Positions 1-8,609 of a DNA stretch of 64,000 nucleotides are shown here, in pieces. Both the position numbers and the translations under genes were made by a program. Every line of letters begins with the position of its first letter. The first letter of the stretch is position 1. This DNA comes from Terrisporobacter glycolicus ATCC 14880 = DSM 1288 (lineage in GTDB: Bacteria > Bacillota > Clostridia > Peptostreptococcales > Peptostreptococcaceae), in contig NZ_CP117523.1 in assembly GCF_036812735.1 (NCBI RefSeq), positions 372,001-436,000 on the forward strand, given 5' to 3'. A model generated the notes under the pieces. That model was not told the DNA's origin. It saw nothing but the letters and a program-made list of their open reading frames with translations, and made no database searches.

Positions 1-1
1 T

Positions 2-988
2 AAAAGTCGTATGACAGGAGAAAAAATGGGTCTTGATGCAAAACCTGTAACTGAATATGCAACTTATCAAGACGTTGAACATGCAGTATTCAAGCAAGTA
101 GAGAACCTTGTTGATTTATCAGTTATAGCAACTGTAGTTGCACAAAAATGCCATACTGACATGGTACCTCGTCCATTCTTATCTTCTTGTGTAGATGATT
201 GTATGGAACGTGGAGTTGATTTGGCAAATGGAGGAGCGCATTATAATGTAGGACCAGTTCTTACAGGTATAGGTCTTTCTGTAGTTGCTAATTCACTTGC
301 AGTTATTAAAAAGCTAGTGTTTGAAGACAAAGTTACTACTTTAGAAGAATTAGATAATGCAATGAATGCTAACTGGGAAGGTTATGATGAATTAAGAGAT
401 TTAGCTCTTAAGGTTCCAAAATACGGAAATGATGATGATTATGTAGACTTAATAGCTAGAGACCTTGCTAACTTCTACTATCGTAAAACGAGAGCTCATA
501 AAGATATATTTGGTTCAAGCTTTAACTCAGCATTCATGGGAATATCAAATTATATACCAACAGGACGTGTTGTAGGAGCTACTCCATGTGGTCGTCATAG
601 TGGAAAACCTATTGCAGAAGGTGTATCTCCTTATGCAGGAAGTGATGTAAGCAGTCCGCTATTAGCAATGCGTTCAAGTGCAAAAATGAACCATGATGTT
701 CATACAGGGGGAACGCTTCTGAACCTACGTTTAAGCGAAGAAATGGTTAAAACGCAAAAAGGAAGAAATGATTTAGGAAATATTATAAGAGCATACTTTT
801 CACTTGGTGCATTCCATGTTCAATTTAATACAATATCAACAGAAGTACTTAGAAAAGCACAAAAAAATCCAGAAGAATATAAAGACTTACTAGTTCGTGT
901 AGCAGGATATAGTACGCAATTCGTTAACCTTTCACCAGAAATGCAGGAGGCTATAATAGCTAGAACTCCTCATGGAAGAATGGTATAG
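2..988 (+). CDS. Glycyl radical enzyme, C-terminal part (5' truncated by window)
   Basis: This is the C-terminal portion of a pyruvate-formate-lyase-like glycyl radical enzyme. The reading frame is open back to base 2, so the gene starts upstream of the window. The glycyl radical loop RVAGYS is present, with the radical glycine codon at 905-907, 27 residues from the end, as in this family. The catalytic Cys-x-Glu motif normally lies about 340 residues before that glycine and would fall just outside the window. The motif GATPCGRHSGKPIAEG fits the eliminase/dehydratase branch (choline lyase, isethionate lyase, hydroxyproline dehydratase types) better than true formate lyase. The substrate cannot be assigned without the N-terminal half. 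The activase and a symporter follow directly, so the three probably form one operon. Confidence 0.9.
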   Translation, partial: KSRMTGEKMGLDAKPVTEYATYQDVEHAVFKQVENLVDLSVIATVVAQKCHTDMVPRPFLSSCVDDCMERGVDLANGGAHYNVGPVLTGIGLSVVANSLAVIKKLVFEDKVTTLEELDNAMNANWEGYDELRDLALKVPKYGNDDDYVDLIARDLANFYYRKTRAHKDIFGSSFNSAFMGISNYIPTGRVVGATPCGRHSGKPIAEGVSPYAGSDVSSPLLAMRSSAKMNHDVHTGGTLLNLRLSEEMVKTQKGRNDLGNIIRAYFSLGAFHVQFNTISTEVLRKAQKNPEEYKDLLVRVAGYSTQFVNLSPEMQEAIIARTPHGRMV

Positions 989-1000
989 GTGAACAACAAG

Positions 1001-1909
1001 ATGTTGAATACTAAAGAAAAAGGAGTAGTTCTGCAAATGCAGGACTACTCAATTAACGACGGATCTGGAGTGCGTACTATAATATTTTTACCAGGATGTC
1101 CACTAAGGTGTAAATGGTGTGCAAACCCAGAAACTTGGACTACTGGAAGGAAACTTGTGTTTTATAAACACAAATGTATAAGTTGTGGAAGGTGTAAAAA
1201 TGTATGTCCAAATGGTCTTGATCCTGTAAATATGAAGAGACCTAATGAAGAATGTGAAACTTGTGGAAAATGTGTACAAGCTTGCTTAAATAGAAGTTTA
1301 GATATTGTGTGCACATTAAAAGATGCACAAGAAGTTGTTGAATGTGTAAGAAAAGAAGAAATTTTCTTTAGATATACAGGTGGCGGGATAACATTTTCAG
1401 GAGGTGAACCATTTGTACAATCAGAATTCTTACGTACACTTGTTAATAAATTTAGTATATTAGGAATAGATATGTGGGTTGAAACATGTGGCCATTTTGA
1501 ATTTGATAATGTGAAAGATATCATAGCAGAGTTAAATCATGTGTTTTTAGATCTTAAACATATGGACAGTAATAGACATAAAGAATATACAGGTGTTGGA
1601 AATGAAAAGATTTTAGAAAATGCAAAAAAAATAAATGAAATGGGTGTACCAATAACAGTTAGAATACCATCCATACCAGGTGTTAATCTTACTGAAGAAA
1701 ATATCCGAAATACGGCTAAATTTATGAAAGAGAATATGAAGGGTGCAACTATTGAACTTTTGCCATACCATGAGCTTGGTAAGGCTAAATATACTTCATT
1801 AGGAATGGAAGATAAGTATAATAAATTTACCACTCCTACCAATGAAGAGTTAGAATTTGCATACAATATATTTAAAGAATATGAAATTATAATAGAGGAA
1901 TATAAATAA
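1001..1909 (+). CDS. Glycyl radical enzyme activating enzyme (radical SAM)
   Basis: This radical SAM activase uses S-adenosylmethionine and a [4Fe-4S] cluster to abstract hydrogen from the glycine of the enzyme encoded just upstream. The SAM-cluster motif CX3CX2C (GCPLRCKWC) covers residues 33-40. It is followed by a ferredoxin-like insert with two cysteine groups (CISCGRC and CETCGKC), typical of activases of non-PFL eliminases and decarboxylases. A glycine-rich SAM-binding GGE motif (TFSGGEP) lies near residue 130. I chose ATG 1001 because AGGTGA at 987-992 precedes it with good spacing. An in-frame GTG at 989, directly after the upstream stop, would add four residues. The tight spacing implies translational coupling. 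Confidence 0.92.
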   Translation: MLNTKEKGVVLQMQDYSINDGSGVRTIIFLPGCPLRCKWCANPETWTTGRKLVFYKHKCISCGRCKNVCPNGLDPVNMKRPNEECETCGKCVQACLNRSLDIVCTLKDAQEVVECVRKEEIFFRYTGGGITFSGGEPFVQSEFLRTLVNKFSILGIDMWVETCGHFEFDNVKDIIAELNHVFLDLKHMDSNRHKEYTGVGNEKILENAKKINEMGVPITVRIPSIPGVNLTEENIRNTAKFMKENMKGATIELLPYHELGKAKYTSLGMEDKYNKFTTPTNEELEFAYNIFKEYEIIIEEYK

Positions 1910-1935
1910 AAAGTGATATTTTAGGGGGCAGATTA

Positions 1936-3330
1936 ATGACTGAATTTATAAACAAAATAAATGGGCCAATTAATAGTTTTGTATGGGGACCAGTAATGTT
2001 AGCCTTATTGGTTGGTTTTGGTATATATATGACTACTAGAACGGGATTTTTTCAAATTAGAAAATGTAACACAATAGTAAAAAACACTGTAGGTTCTATA
2101 AATGAAAACAAAGGTGCAGTAGAAGATGGTGTTTCACCATACTCAGCAATGGCGGCAGCTGTGGCAAGTAGTGTTGGAGTTGGTAGTATAGCGGGTGTTG
2201 CAACTGCCATAGTTACAGGTGGACCAGGAGCAGTATTTTGGATGTGGATGTCTGCACTATTTGGAATGATGACAAAATATTCAGAAGTTGTACTAGCTGT
2301 ATATTATAGAAGTAAAAATGAAAAGGGTGCATATTATGGTGGCCCAATGCAATACATGGAAAAAGGTTTAAAAAGTAAAGGATTAGCAATATTATTTGCT
2401 ATATTTGCTGGTATTGCTTGTTTTGGAACAGGTAATATGACTCAATCAAACTCAATAGCAACGGCGTTACAAGGTTCATTTGCAATACCTACCTATGTTA
2501 CAGGATTAGTGCTCGCAGTATTAACAGGTTTAGTTATATTTGGTGGGGTTTCTCGTATAACAAAAACTGCTGAAACTTTAGTTCCAGTTATGGGATTATT
2601 CTATATTTTAGGATCTCTTGTAGTTATAGTTGTAAATAGAGATACAGTACCAGCTGTTATATCTTCTATATTTACTGAAGCATTTAGTTTTAAATCTGCA
2701 GGTGGAGGTATAATGGGATATACAATAATGAGAGCTATGAGATTTGGAGTAGCAAGGGGAGTGTTCTCAAACGAAGCAGGACTTGGATCAGCTCCAATGC
2801 TTCATGCAACTGCGTCTACAGACAATCCAGTAAAACAAGGTATGTGGGGAATTTTCGAAGTATTTATAACAACAATTTGTATTTGTTCTATGACAGCTTT
2901 AGTTATACTTACTACTGGTGTTATAGATTCTGGATTAACGGGACCAGTTCTTACAGCAGAAGCTTTTAGTACAGTCTTTGGTTCATTTGGAGGAGCTTTT
3001 GTATCTATAGCAATTACTTTCTTTGCTTTTACATCAATATTAGGATGGGCATATTATGGAGAGTGTAGCTGGGGTTATATTTTTAAAGGAAAACAAAAAC
3101 TAGTATCACAAATAATAAGGTCATTATGGATACCTACAGTATTTATAGGTTCAGTAGGAAGTCTTGATTTAATATGGAATGTTTCAGATACATTTAATGG
3201 GCTTATGATAATACCAAATATCATTGCATTATTTGGACTTTCTGGAGTAGTAATAAAGCTTACAAAGTCATATATTAAAGATCCAGATTCTGTGAAAATG
3301 GTAGATAAGGATGTAGAAGGTATAGCATAA
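1936..3330 (+). CDS. Alanine/glycine:cation symporter (AGCS family)
   Basis: This 464-residue polytopic membrane protein of the sodium:alanine symporter family should import a small amino acid or a related zwitterion with Na+ or H+. About ten hydrophobic segments are visible. The family signatures GGPGAVFWMW and FSNEAGLGSAPMLHA are present and intact. A ribosome site (AGGGGGC) precedes ATG 1936. The gene follows the glycyl radical enzyme and activase with only 26 bases of spacing and is closed by a terminator, so it probably supplies the substrate of the upstream enzyme. That link rests on position only. Confidence 0.88.
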   Translation: MTEFINKINGPINSFVWGPVMLALLVGFGIYMTTRTGFFQIRKCNTIVKNTVGSINENKGAVEDGVSPYSAMAAAVASSVGVGSIAGVATAIVTGGPGAVFWMWMSALFGMMTKYSEVVLAVYYRSKNEKGAYYGGPMQYMEKGLKSKGLAILFAIFAGIACFGTGNMTQSNSIATALQGSFAIPTYVTGLVLAVLTGLVIFGGVSRITKTAETLVPVMGLFYILGSLVVIVVNRDTVPAVISSIFTEAFSFKSAGGGIMGYTIMRAMRFGVARGVFSNEAGLGSAPMLHATASTDNPVKQGMWGIFEVFITTICICSMTALVILTTGVIDSGLTGPVLTAEAFSTVFGSFGGAFVSIAITFFAFTSILGWAYYGECSWGYIFKGKQKLVSQIIRSLWIPTVFIGSVGSLDLIWNVSDTFNGLMIIPNIIALFGLSGVVIKLTKSYIKDPDSVKMVDKDVEGIA

Positions 3331-3354
3331 GAAAGAAATATATTATAATAAAAT

Positions 3355-3396
3355 AAAAAAGATGACTTCTGTATTATACAGAAGTCATCTTTTTTA
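3355..3396. terminator. Bidirectional intrinsic terminator
   Basis: A perfect 13-bp stem (3361-3373 with 3377-3389, three-base loop) is flanked by A-runs on the left and T-runs on the right. It can therefore end both the glycyl radical operon and the converging phosphodiesterase gene. Confidence 0.9.
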
Positions 3397-3409
3397 TTTT
3401 AAATGGTTT

Positions 3410-4144
3410 CTAATATTCTTTCAATATTTCATTCATTAAATCTGGATAATCTGAAAATACACCATCCACATTAAAATCTATCATTTTTCTCATTGAATTA
3501 GGTTTATTAATAGTATAAACAAACACTTTTATATTATTTTTGTGAGCTAAATCTACGATTTCTTTTGAAACTAATTGTTGTGAAATATTAATACTATATA
3601 CATTTAATTTTTTAGCATGTTCAACAACATTAGTTTCTGGAGCATAGTCTTTTTTATACTCATAAAGAGCACCATACTTAAATCTATTATCTAAGTTTTG
3701 TAAAATATTTAAGCACTGATGATTAAAAGAAGAAATAAAAATTTTATCTTCAATGCCATATTCTTTGATTAAATCCAAAAGATCTTGTTCTAAATCATAG
3801 TGTATTAAATCAGTTTTTGCTTCAACATTCAAAATAATATTTTCATTTTTAATTAGCTCAAAAACTTCTCTTAATGTTGGTATTTTACAATATTCATTTT
3901 CAATAAATTCAGATTTTCTACACGTAAAGTTTTTGATTTCCTCCAAAGTAGAGTCTTTTATAAGTCCCCTAGCTTTAAAAGTTCTTTGAACATCTTCATC
4001 ATGTATAACAACTAATTGTCCATCTTTGCTTTTATGAACATCCAATTCAATTCCATCTACACCTATTGATAAAGCTTTTGAAAAGGCCAACATAGTATTT
4101 TCGGGATAGTCACCACTGGCTCCCCTATGGGCAAAAACTTTCAT
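3410..4144 (-). CDS. Glycerophosphodiester phosphodiesterase
   Basis: This enzyme hydrolyses glycerophosphodiesters from phospholipid turnover to glycerol-3-phosphate and an alcohol. The 244-residue protein has the family's TIM-barrel signatures: HRGASGDYPENT at the N terminus, then ELDVHKSKDGQLVVIHD, which carries the metal-binding and catalytic Glu, Asp and His residues. No signal peptide is seen, so it is probably cytoplasmic (UgpQ-like). The start is supported by GGGAGG upstream on the minus strand. It is divergent from glpP, which fits a supply of glycerol-3-phosphate to the dehydrogenase operon encoded next door. Confidence 0.93.
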   Translation of the reverse strand: MKVFAHRGASGDYPENTMLAFSKALSIGVDGIELDVHKSKDGQLVVIHDEDVQRTFKARGLIKDSTLEEIKNFTCRKSEFIENEYCKIPTLREVFELIKNENIILNVEAKTDLIHYDLEQDLLDLIKEYGIEDKIFISSFNHQCLNILQNLDNRFKYGALYEYKKDYAPETNVVEHAKKLNVYSINISQQLVSKEIVDLAHKNNIKVFVYTINKPNSMRKMIDFNVDGVFSDYPDLMNEILKEY

Positions 4145-4372
4145 TTTACATCCTCCCTTGTACTATATAAAAGAAAAATTAATTAAATTTAGTATAGTAG
4201 TTAACAATATTATCTGTCAATGATTGACATCTATTTAATATATTACCTACAATTTAGATATAATGCTTAGATAACTTATTTTTTAACATTTATTGTTAAA
4301 GATATTGGTGTATAATGAGTTTATAAAAAGAAAATATTGGTTGGGTTTTAGGAAGGGATAAATTAAACAATT

Positions 4373-4924
4373 ATGAGAGAATTATTAGAATGTAATCCAA
4401 TAATAGGGGCTATAAAAGATGATCATGATTTAGAAAAAGTTATAAATTCCGATTGTAATGTTGTGTTTTTACTAAATGGGGATATTTTAACATTAAAGGA
4501 AAAAGTAAATAAACTTAAGTTAAATGATAAAAGTGTATTTGTTCATTTGGATATGATAGGGGGTATTTCCAGTAACCCTGTAATTGTAAAGTACTTAAAG
4601 AATGAATTTCACATAGATGGAATTATAACTACAAAGGTAAGTTTGGTAAAAAAAGCATTAGAAGAAAATATAGATGTTGTACAAAGAATATTTTTGTTAG
4701 ATTCTATATCATTACAAACTTCTATGGAAAACATAAGAAGGGTAAAACCAAGTGCAATTGAAATTATGCCTGGTGTAATTACTAAAGCAGTCAAAAGACT
4801 ACACAAGGAGTTTCCTGACTTGCCTATAATATGTGGTGGACTAATTGATGATAAGCAAGAAATTATTGATGCACTAAAATATGGGGCTATGGCAGTATCC
4901 ACTACGAAAAAAGAATTGTGGTAA
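4373..4924 (+). CDS. glpP: Glycerol-3-phosphate-responsive antiterminator GlpP
   Basis: GlpP proteins bind leader RNA when glycerol-3-phosphate is present and let transcription pass a terminator. The 183-residue protein shows the family's small TIM-barrel-like pattern, with IGAIKD near the start, FVHLDMIGG in the middle, and PSAIEIMPGVI and ICGGLIDD toward the end. Its size is normal. A -10-like TATAAT at 4311-4316 lies upstream. The gene sits directly before a leader with a strong terminator (5030-5078) and the dehydrogenase operon, which is almost certainly its target. Confidence 0.9.
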   Translation: MRELLECNPIIGAIKDDHDLEKVINSDCNVVFLLNGDILTLKEKVNKLKLNDKSVFVHLDMIGGISSNPVIVKYLKNEFHIDGIITTKVSLVKKALEENIDVVQRIFLLDSISLQTSMENIRRVKPSAIEIMPGVITKAVKRLHKEFPDLPIICGGLIDDKQEIIDALKYGAMAVSTTKKELW

Positions 4925-4939
4925 TAAATTATAAAAATA

Positions 4940-4968
4940 GTGACAAATGTATTCTATTTGAATATAAT
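4940..4968 (+). promoter_or_regulatory. Predicted sigma-A promoter of the glycerol-3-phosphate dehydrogenase operon
   Basis: A -35-like GTGACA (4940-4945) and a perfect -10 TATAAT (4963-4968) are separated by 17 bases. The predicted transcript starts near 4975, leaving a leader of about 125 bases that contains the terminator at 5030-5078. Confidence 0.65.
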
Positions 4969-5029
4969 TGTTAGTATATAAGAAATTTTAAACGAAAAAA
5001 CAATAAAAGTTAATATATATGGCGGGAGA

Positions 5030-5078
5030 ACAGAGAGCCGTTTCTATAAGTAATTATAGGGAGACTCTCTGTTTTTTT
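5030..5078 (+). terminator. Leader terminator, likely GlpP antitermination target
   Basis: ACAGAGAG (5030-5037) pairs perfectly with CTCTCTGT (5065-5072), and seven Ts end at 5078. Inside the loop a second small hairpin is possible (5044-5048 with 5055-5059). It lies between a good promoter and the first operon gene, immediately downstream of glpP. This matches the arrangement known for GlpP-controlled leaders in Bacillus. The dependence on GlpP is inferred. Confidence 0.8.
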
Positions 5079-5102
5079 GTTTTCAAAAAAGGGGGCAATA
5101 AG

Positions 5103-6572
5103 ATGTTTGATGTAGCAATTATAGGAGCTGGAATTGCAGGAAGCGCAATAGCTAGACAACTATCAAAGTATGATTTAAAAACAGTAGTTTTAGAAAAAGG
5201 TGTGGAGGTTTGCCAAGGTACAACTAAGGCTAATAGTGCTATAGTACATGGTGGATTTGATGCAAAAGAAGGAACATTAAAGGCTAAGTTAAATGTTCTA
5301 GGTTGTAAAATGTATCCAAGTATTTGTAAAGAATTAAGTGTTGAGTACAAAAATAATGGATCATTAGTTTTAGCTTTCAATGAAAATGATATGGAACATA
5401 TACATGAGTTATATGAAAGAGGATTAAAAAATGGAGCAAGTGATATTGAAATAATAAATGGAGAAAAGGTGAAAGAAATAGAGCCTAATGTTAATGAAGA
5501 TGTGGTTGGAGCCCTTTGGTGTAAAAGCTCTGGTATAGTTTGTCCATTTAATTTAAATATAGCTTTTATGGAAAATGCTATTATAAACGGTGTGGAATTA
5601 AGACTGGAAAGTGAAGTTTTAGATATAAAGAAAATAGAAGATGATTACTTTGAAATAAAAACAAATAAAGAAATTATAAAATCGAAATATGTAATAAATG
5701 CAGCAGGGGTATATTCAGATAAAATTAATAATCTTATTGGTGGAAGCGAGTTTCATATTATACCAAGAAAGGGAGAATATAAAATTTTAGATAAATCTGA
5801 AGGATATAAAGCAAGCCATACATTATTTACTTGTCCAACAGAAAAAGGTAAGGGAGTCTTGGTAACTAAAACAGTTCATGGAAACTTATTAGTAGGACCA
5901 AATGCTCAGGTTGTAGAAAAAGATGATATAACAACAAGTAAATCTGGTTTAAAAGAGATTATGAATGGTGGAAGAAAATCTGTTCCTAATATAGATTTCT
6001 CAAAAACAATAACATCTTTTGCTGGAGTTAGAGCTACACCAAATACAGGAGATTTTATGATATTTAAGTCAAGAGTAGCTAAAGGATTTATAAATGTAGC
6101 AGGAATAGAATCACCAGGTCTAGCATCAGCGCCGGCTATAGCTTTATATGTGGAAGATTTATTAAAAGATTTAATTCATGAAGATAATAAAGAATTAAAT
6201 GTAAATAAAAATTTCAATCCAATAAGACTAAAAAACAAGCCTTTTATGGAAATGAGTTTAGAGGAACAAAAAGAGATTTTAAGTAAAGATGGAAGATATA
6301 AAACTATAATTTGTAGATGTGAAAACATTACAGAAGGAGAAATAGTTGACGCTATAAACAGACCTTGCGGTGCAAAAACTGTAGATGGTGTAAAAAGAAG
6401 GATTAGACCTGGAATGGGAAGATGCCAAGGAGGATTTTGTGGACCAAAGGTTGTTGAAATTATAGCAAGAGAATTAAATATTACATCAGAAGAAGTTCTA
6501 AAAGACTACGAAAATTCAAAGATGTTAGTTGGAAAAGCAAAGGAAGTAAGGGGTGAGACTGTTGAAATATAA
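5103..6572 (+). CDS. glpA: FAD-dependent glycerol-3-phosphate dehydrogenase, GlpA-like, with BFD [2Fe-2S] domain
   Basis: This enzyme should oxidise glycerol-3-phosphate to dihydroxyacetone phosphate under anaerobic conditions. The 489-residue protein opens with an FAD-binding Rossmann motif (IIGAGIAGSAIARQL). It continues as a DAO-type oxidoreductase and ends with a bacterioferredoxin-like [2Fe-2S] domain whose cysteines are CRCEN near residue 400 and CQGGFC about 35 residues later. ATG 5103 is preceded by AAGGGGG. An in-frame upstream start at 5019 lies inside the leader terminator and is not credible. The gene overlaps the next by about 11 bases. Amino-acid or 2-hydroxyglutarate oxidase relatives share this fold, but the glpP context supports GlpA. 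Confidence 0.87.
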   Translation: MFDVAIIGAGIAGSAIARQLSKYDLKTVVLEKGVEVCQGTTKANSAIVHGGFDAKEGTLKAKLNVLGCKMYPSICKELSVEYKNNGSLVLAFNENDMEHIHELYERGLKNGASDIEIINGEKVKEIEPNVNEDVVGALWCKSSGIVCPFNLNIAFMENAIINGVELRLESEVLDIKKIEDDYFEIKTNKEIIKSKYVINAAGVYSDKINNLIGGSEFHIIPRKGEYKILDKSEGYKASHTLFTCPTEKGKGVLVTKTVHGNLLVGPNAQVVEKDDITTSKSGLKEIMNGGRKSVPNIDFSKTITSFAGVRATPNTGDFMIFKSRVAKGFINVAGIESPGLASAPAIALYVEDLLKDLIHEDNKELNVNKNFNPIRLKNKPFMEMSLEEQKEILSKDGRYKTIICRCENITEGEIVDAINRPCGAKTVDGVKRRIRPGMGRCQGGFCGPKVVEIIARELNITSEEVLKDYENSKMLVGKAKEVRGETVEI

Positions 6573-7830
6573 TGTGATTGTAATTGGAGGCGGTCCTGCA
6601 GGACTTGGAGCAGCTGTTGAAGCAAAGAAAAATGGAGCAGAAAAAGTATTAATAGTAGAAAGAGATAGAGAGCTTGGTGGAATTTTAAATCAATGTATTC
6701 ACAATGGATTTGGATTACATGAGTTCAAAGAAGAATTAACAGGACCAGAGTACGCAGGTAGATTTATTCAAATGGCAGCAGAAAGTAATATAGATCATGT
6801 GTTAAATACAATGGTTCTTAGTATAGATGATGATGGAGAAAACAAAGTAGTAAGAATTTTAGGAGAAAATGGATTAGAAGAAATAAAAGCCGATGCTGTA
6901 GTTCTTGCAATGGGATGTAGAGAAAGAACTAGAGGAGCAATAGATATTCCAGGATACAGACCAGCAGGAGTTTATAATGCAGGTGCAGCCCAAAGATATA
7001 TGAATATGGAAGGCTATATGGTAGGTAAAAAAGTAGTTATTTATGGCTCAGGAGATATAGGGTTAATAATGGCAAGACGTATGACTTTGGAAGGTGCAGA
7101 GGTTAAATGTGTTGTGGAAATAAATCCTCACTCAAGTGGATTAACTAGAAACATAGTTCAATGTTTAGATGACTTTAATATTCCTTTAAAACTACAAACA
7201 TGTATAAACTACATACATGGAAAAGATAGAGTGGAAGGGGTAACTTTAGCTAAACTAGATGAAAATAGAGAAGTTGTACCAGGAAGCGAAGAATTTATAG
7301 AATGTGATACTTTACTTCTTTCTGTAGGATTAATCCCAGAAAATGAACTTTCTACTAATGTTGGAGTAGAACTAGATAAAAAAACTAGTGGACCAATTGT
7401 GGATAGTAGTATGTCTACTAATATAGAAGGAATTTTTGCCTGTGGGAATGTGGTTCATGTTCATGACTTGGTGGACTTTGTTACAAAAGAAAGTAGAATA
7501 GCAGGAAAAAAAGCTGCCTTATATGTAAAAAATAAGAATGAAAGATTAAGTAAACTAGATAATAAAAAAATAAACACTGTGGCAGGAGACGGAATATCAT
7601 ATATTGTACCACAAAGTTTGAGTCTAGACTCAAATGAAGATGTAAATCTATTTATGAGAGTAAGAAATATTTGCAACAATAAGAAGTTAGTTGTTAGAAG
7701 TGGAGATAAAGTTATATTAGAAAAGAAAAGGCCTCATATGATACCGTCAGAAATGGAAACTTTAAAAATAGGTAAAGAAAAGTTATCTAATATAAAAGAA
7801 GATATAAGTATTTGTGTGGAGGAGGTTTAA
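6562..7830 (+). CDS. FAD/NAD(P)-dependent oxidoreductase partner subunit (GlpB-type role)
   Basis: This 422-residue pyridine-nucleotide-disulfide-type oxidoreductase begins with an FAD motif (VIVIGGGPAGLGAAVEA). It has a second Rossmann motif (KVVIYGSGDIGLIMARRM) for the nicotinamide nucleotide near residue 160 and ends with a flavin-binding segment (IEGIFACGNVVHVHDLVD). It probably passes electrons from the glycerol-3-phosphate dehydrogenase subunit to an NAD(P) pool or another acceptor. TTG 6562 is chosen because AGGGGTGA at 6549-6556 precedes it and the resulting start (MKYNVIVIGGG) is the usual one for the family. GTG 6553 is a second option. It overlaps the upstream gene and is followed two bases later by the next. 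Confidence 0.82.
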   Translation: MKYNVIVIGGGPAGLGAAVEAKKNGAEKVLIVERDRELGGILNQCIHNGFGLHEFKEELTGPEYAGRFIQMAAESNIDHVLNTMVLSIDDDGENKVVRILGENGLEEIKADAVVLAMGCRERTRGAIDIPGYRPAGVYNAGAAQRYMNMEGYMVGKKVVIYGSGDIGLIMARRMTLEGAEVKCVVEINPHSSGLTRNIVQCLDDFNIPLKLQTCINYIHGKDRVEGVTLAKLDENREVVPGSEEFIECDTLLLSVGLIPENELSTNVGVELDKKTSGPIVDSSMSTNIEGIFACGNVVHVHDLVDFVTKESRIAGKKAALYVKNKNERLSKLDNKKINTVAGDGISYIVPQSLSLDSNEDVNLFMRVRNICNNKKLVVRSGDKVILEKKRPHMIPSEMETLKIGKEKLSNIKEDISICVEEV

Positions 7831-7832
7831 TT

Positions 7833-8231
7833 ATGAAAAGAGAAATAACTTGCATAGTATGTCCTAAAGGATGCCAAATGATAGTTAATAATATAGATGG
7901 ACAATATATAGTAGAAGGAAATAGTTGCATTAGGGGTGCAAAATATGGTGTGGATGAAGTTACTAACCCAAAAAGAATGGTCACTTCTACAGTAAGATTA
8001 GAAGGAGCTTATTTGAATATGCTTCCAGTAAAAACATCATCATCTGTGCCAAAAGATTTAGTTTTTGAAATAATGAGTATATTATCAACAATAAAAATTA
8101 CTGCACCAGTAAAAGTTGGAGATATAATCGTAAAAGATGTATTAAATACAGGAGCAGATATAGTAAGTACTAAAACAATAAATAATATATGTGAGTCTTA
8201 TGGAAAAGAAGAATTAAGAAAAATTTTATAA
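7833..8231 (+). CDS. DUF1667-type small cysteine protein, third subunit of the glycerol-3-phosphate dehydrogenase operon
   Basis: This 132-residue protein has a cysteine cluster at the N terminus (CIVCPKGC) and another cysteine near residue 31 (GNSCIRGAKYG), suggesting an Fe-S cluster or zinc. The pattern matches DUF1667, which in many Clostridia is the third gene after the two flavoproteins seen here. Its exact role is not established. An electron-transfer subunit equivalent to GlpC is plausible but inferred. GGAGGAGG directly before the upstream stop serves as its ribosome site. Confidence 0.82.
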   Translation: MKREITCIVCPKGCQMIVNNIDGQYIVEGNSCIRGAKYGVDEVTNPKRMVTSTVRLEGAYLNMLPVKTSSSVPKDLVFEIMSILSTIKITAPVKVGDIIVKDVLNTGADIVSTKTINNICESYGKEELRKIL

Positions 8232-8255
8232 AAAATAAGAAAAATGATTAATACA

Positions 8256-8315
8256 AGCCTATAAATCTTATAAAAAATAAGAAAAAAATTTAAGATTTAT
8301 AGGCTATTTTTATTT
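8256..8315 (+). terminator. Intrinsic terminator of the glycerol-3-phosphate dehydrogenase operon
   Basis: A perfect 15-bp inverted repeat (8256-8270 with 8291-8305) is followed by a T-rich tract. A near-exact 19-base AT-rich direct repeat also occurs here (about 8225-8243 and 8268-8286). The rest of the 8232-8609 gap holds the cggR promoter and operator. Confidence 0.85.
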
Positions 8316-8504
8316 TGTTTTTATAAAATTTTCATTGTTAATAAATAAACTTAGATATAATAAAAAAATTGTAAAAAAGTAAAATACACATATTTATAAA
8401 AAAGGATAAAATACTTTTTAAAAGGATAAAATAAATCAAGTGAATAAAAGGTGTTTTTGGTCAAAAGTTAAAATAAATTTACTTTAAAAAATACAAAAAA
8501 TCAC

Positions 8505-8533
8505 TTGAAAAATGGTTTTCATTAGAGTACAAT
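8505..8533 (+). promoter_or_regulatory. Predicted sigma-A promoter of cggR-gapA
   Basis: TTGAAA (8505-8510) and TACAAT (8528-8533) have 17-base spacing. Transcription would start just before the GGGAC repeats, so a bound repressor would sit at or just after the start site. Confidence 0.75.
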
Positions 8534-8544
8534 AAAAATATCTT

Positions 8545-8584
8545 GTGGGACACAAAATAAGTATAAGGGACAAAAAAAGTCCCG
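8545..8584 (+). promoter_or_regulatory. Probable CggR operator (GGGAC direct repeats)
   Basis: GGGAC occurs at 8547-8551 and again at 8567-8571, followed seven bases later by its inverse GTCCC (8579-8583). CggR of Bacillus subtilis binds tandem GGGAC half-sites downstream of its own promoter. Here the elements sit between the predicted promoter and cggR, so autoregulation relieved by fructose-1,6-bisphosphate is likely. Confidence 0.75.
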
Positions 8585-8609
8585 ATTATTAAATCAAGAG
8601 GATGCAATA

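Noticed and set aside
5019-5102. N-terminal extension of the GlpA-like protein
   Set aside because: It would be translated through the leader terminator and has no ribosome site. ATG 5103 has a strong one and gives the normal family start.
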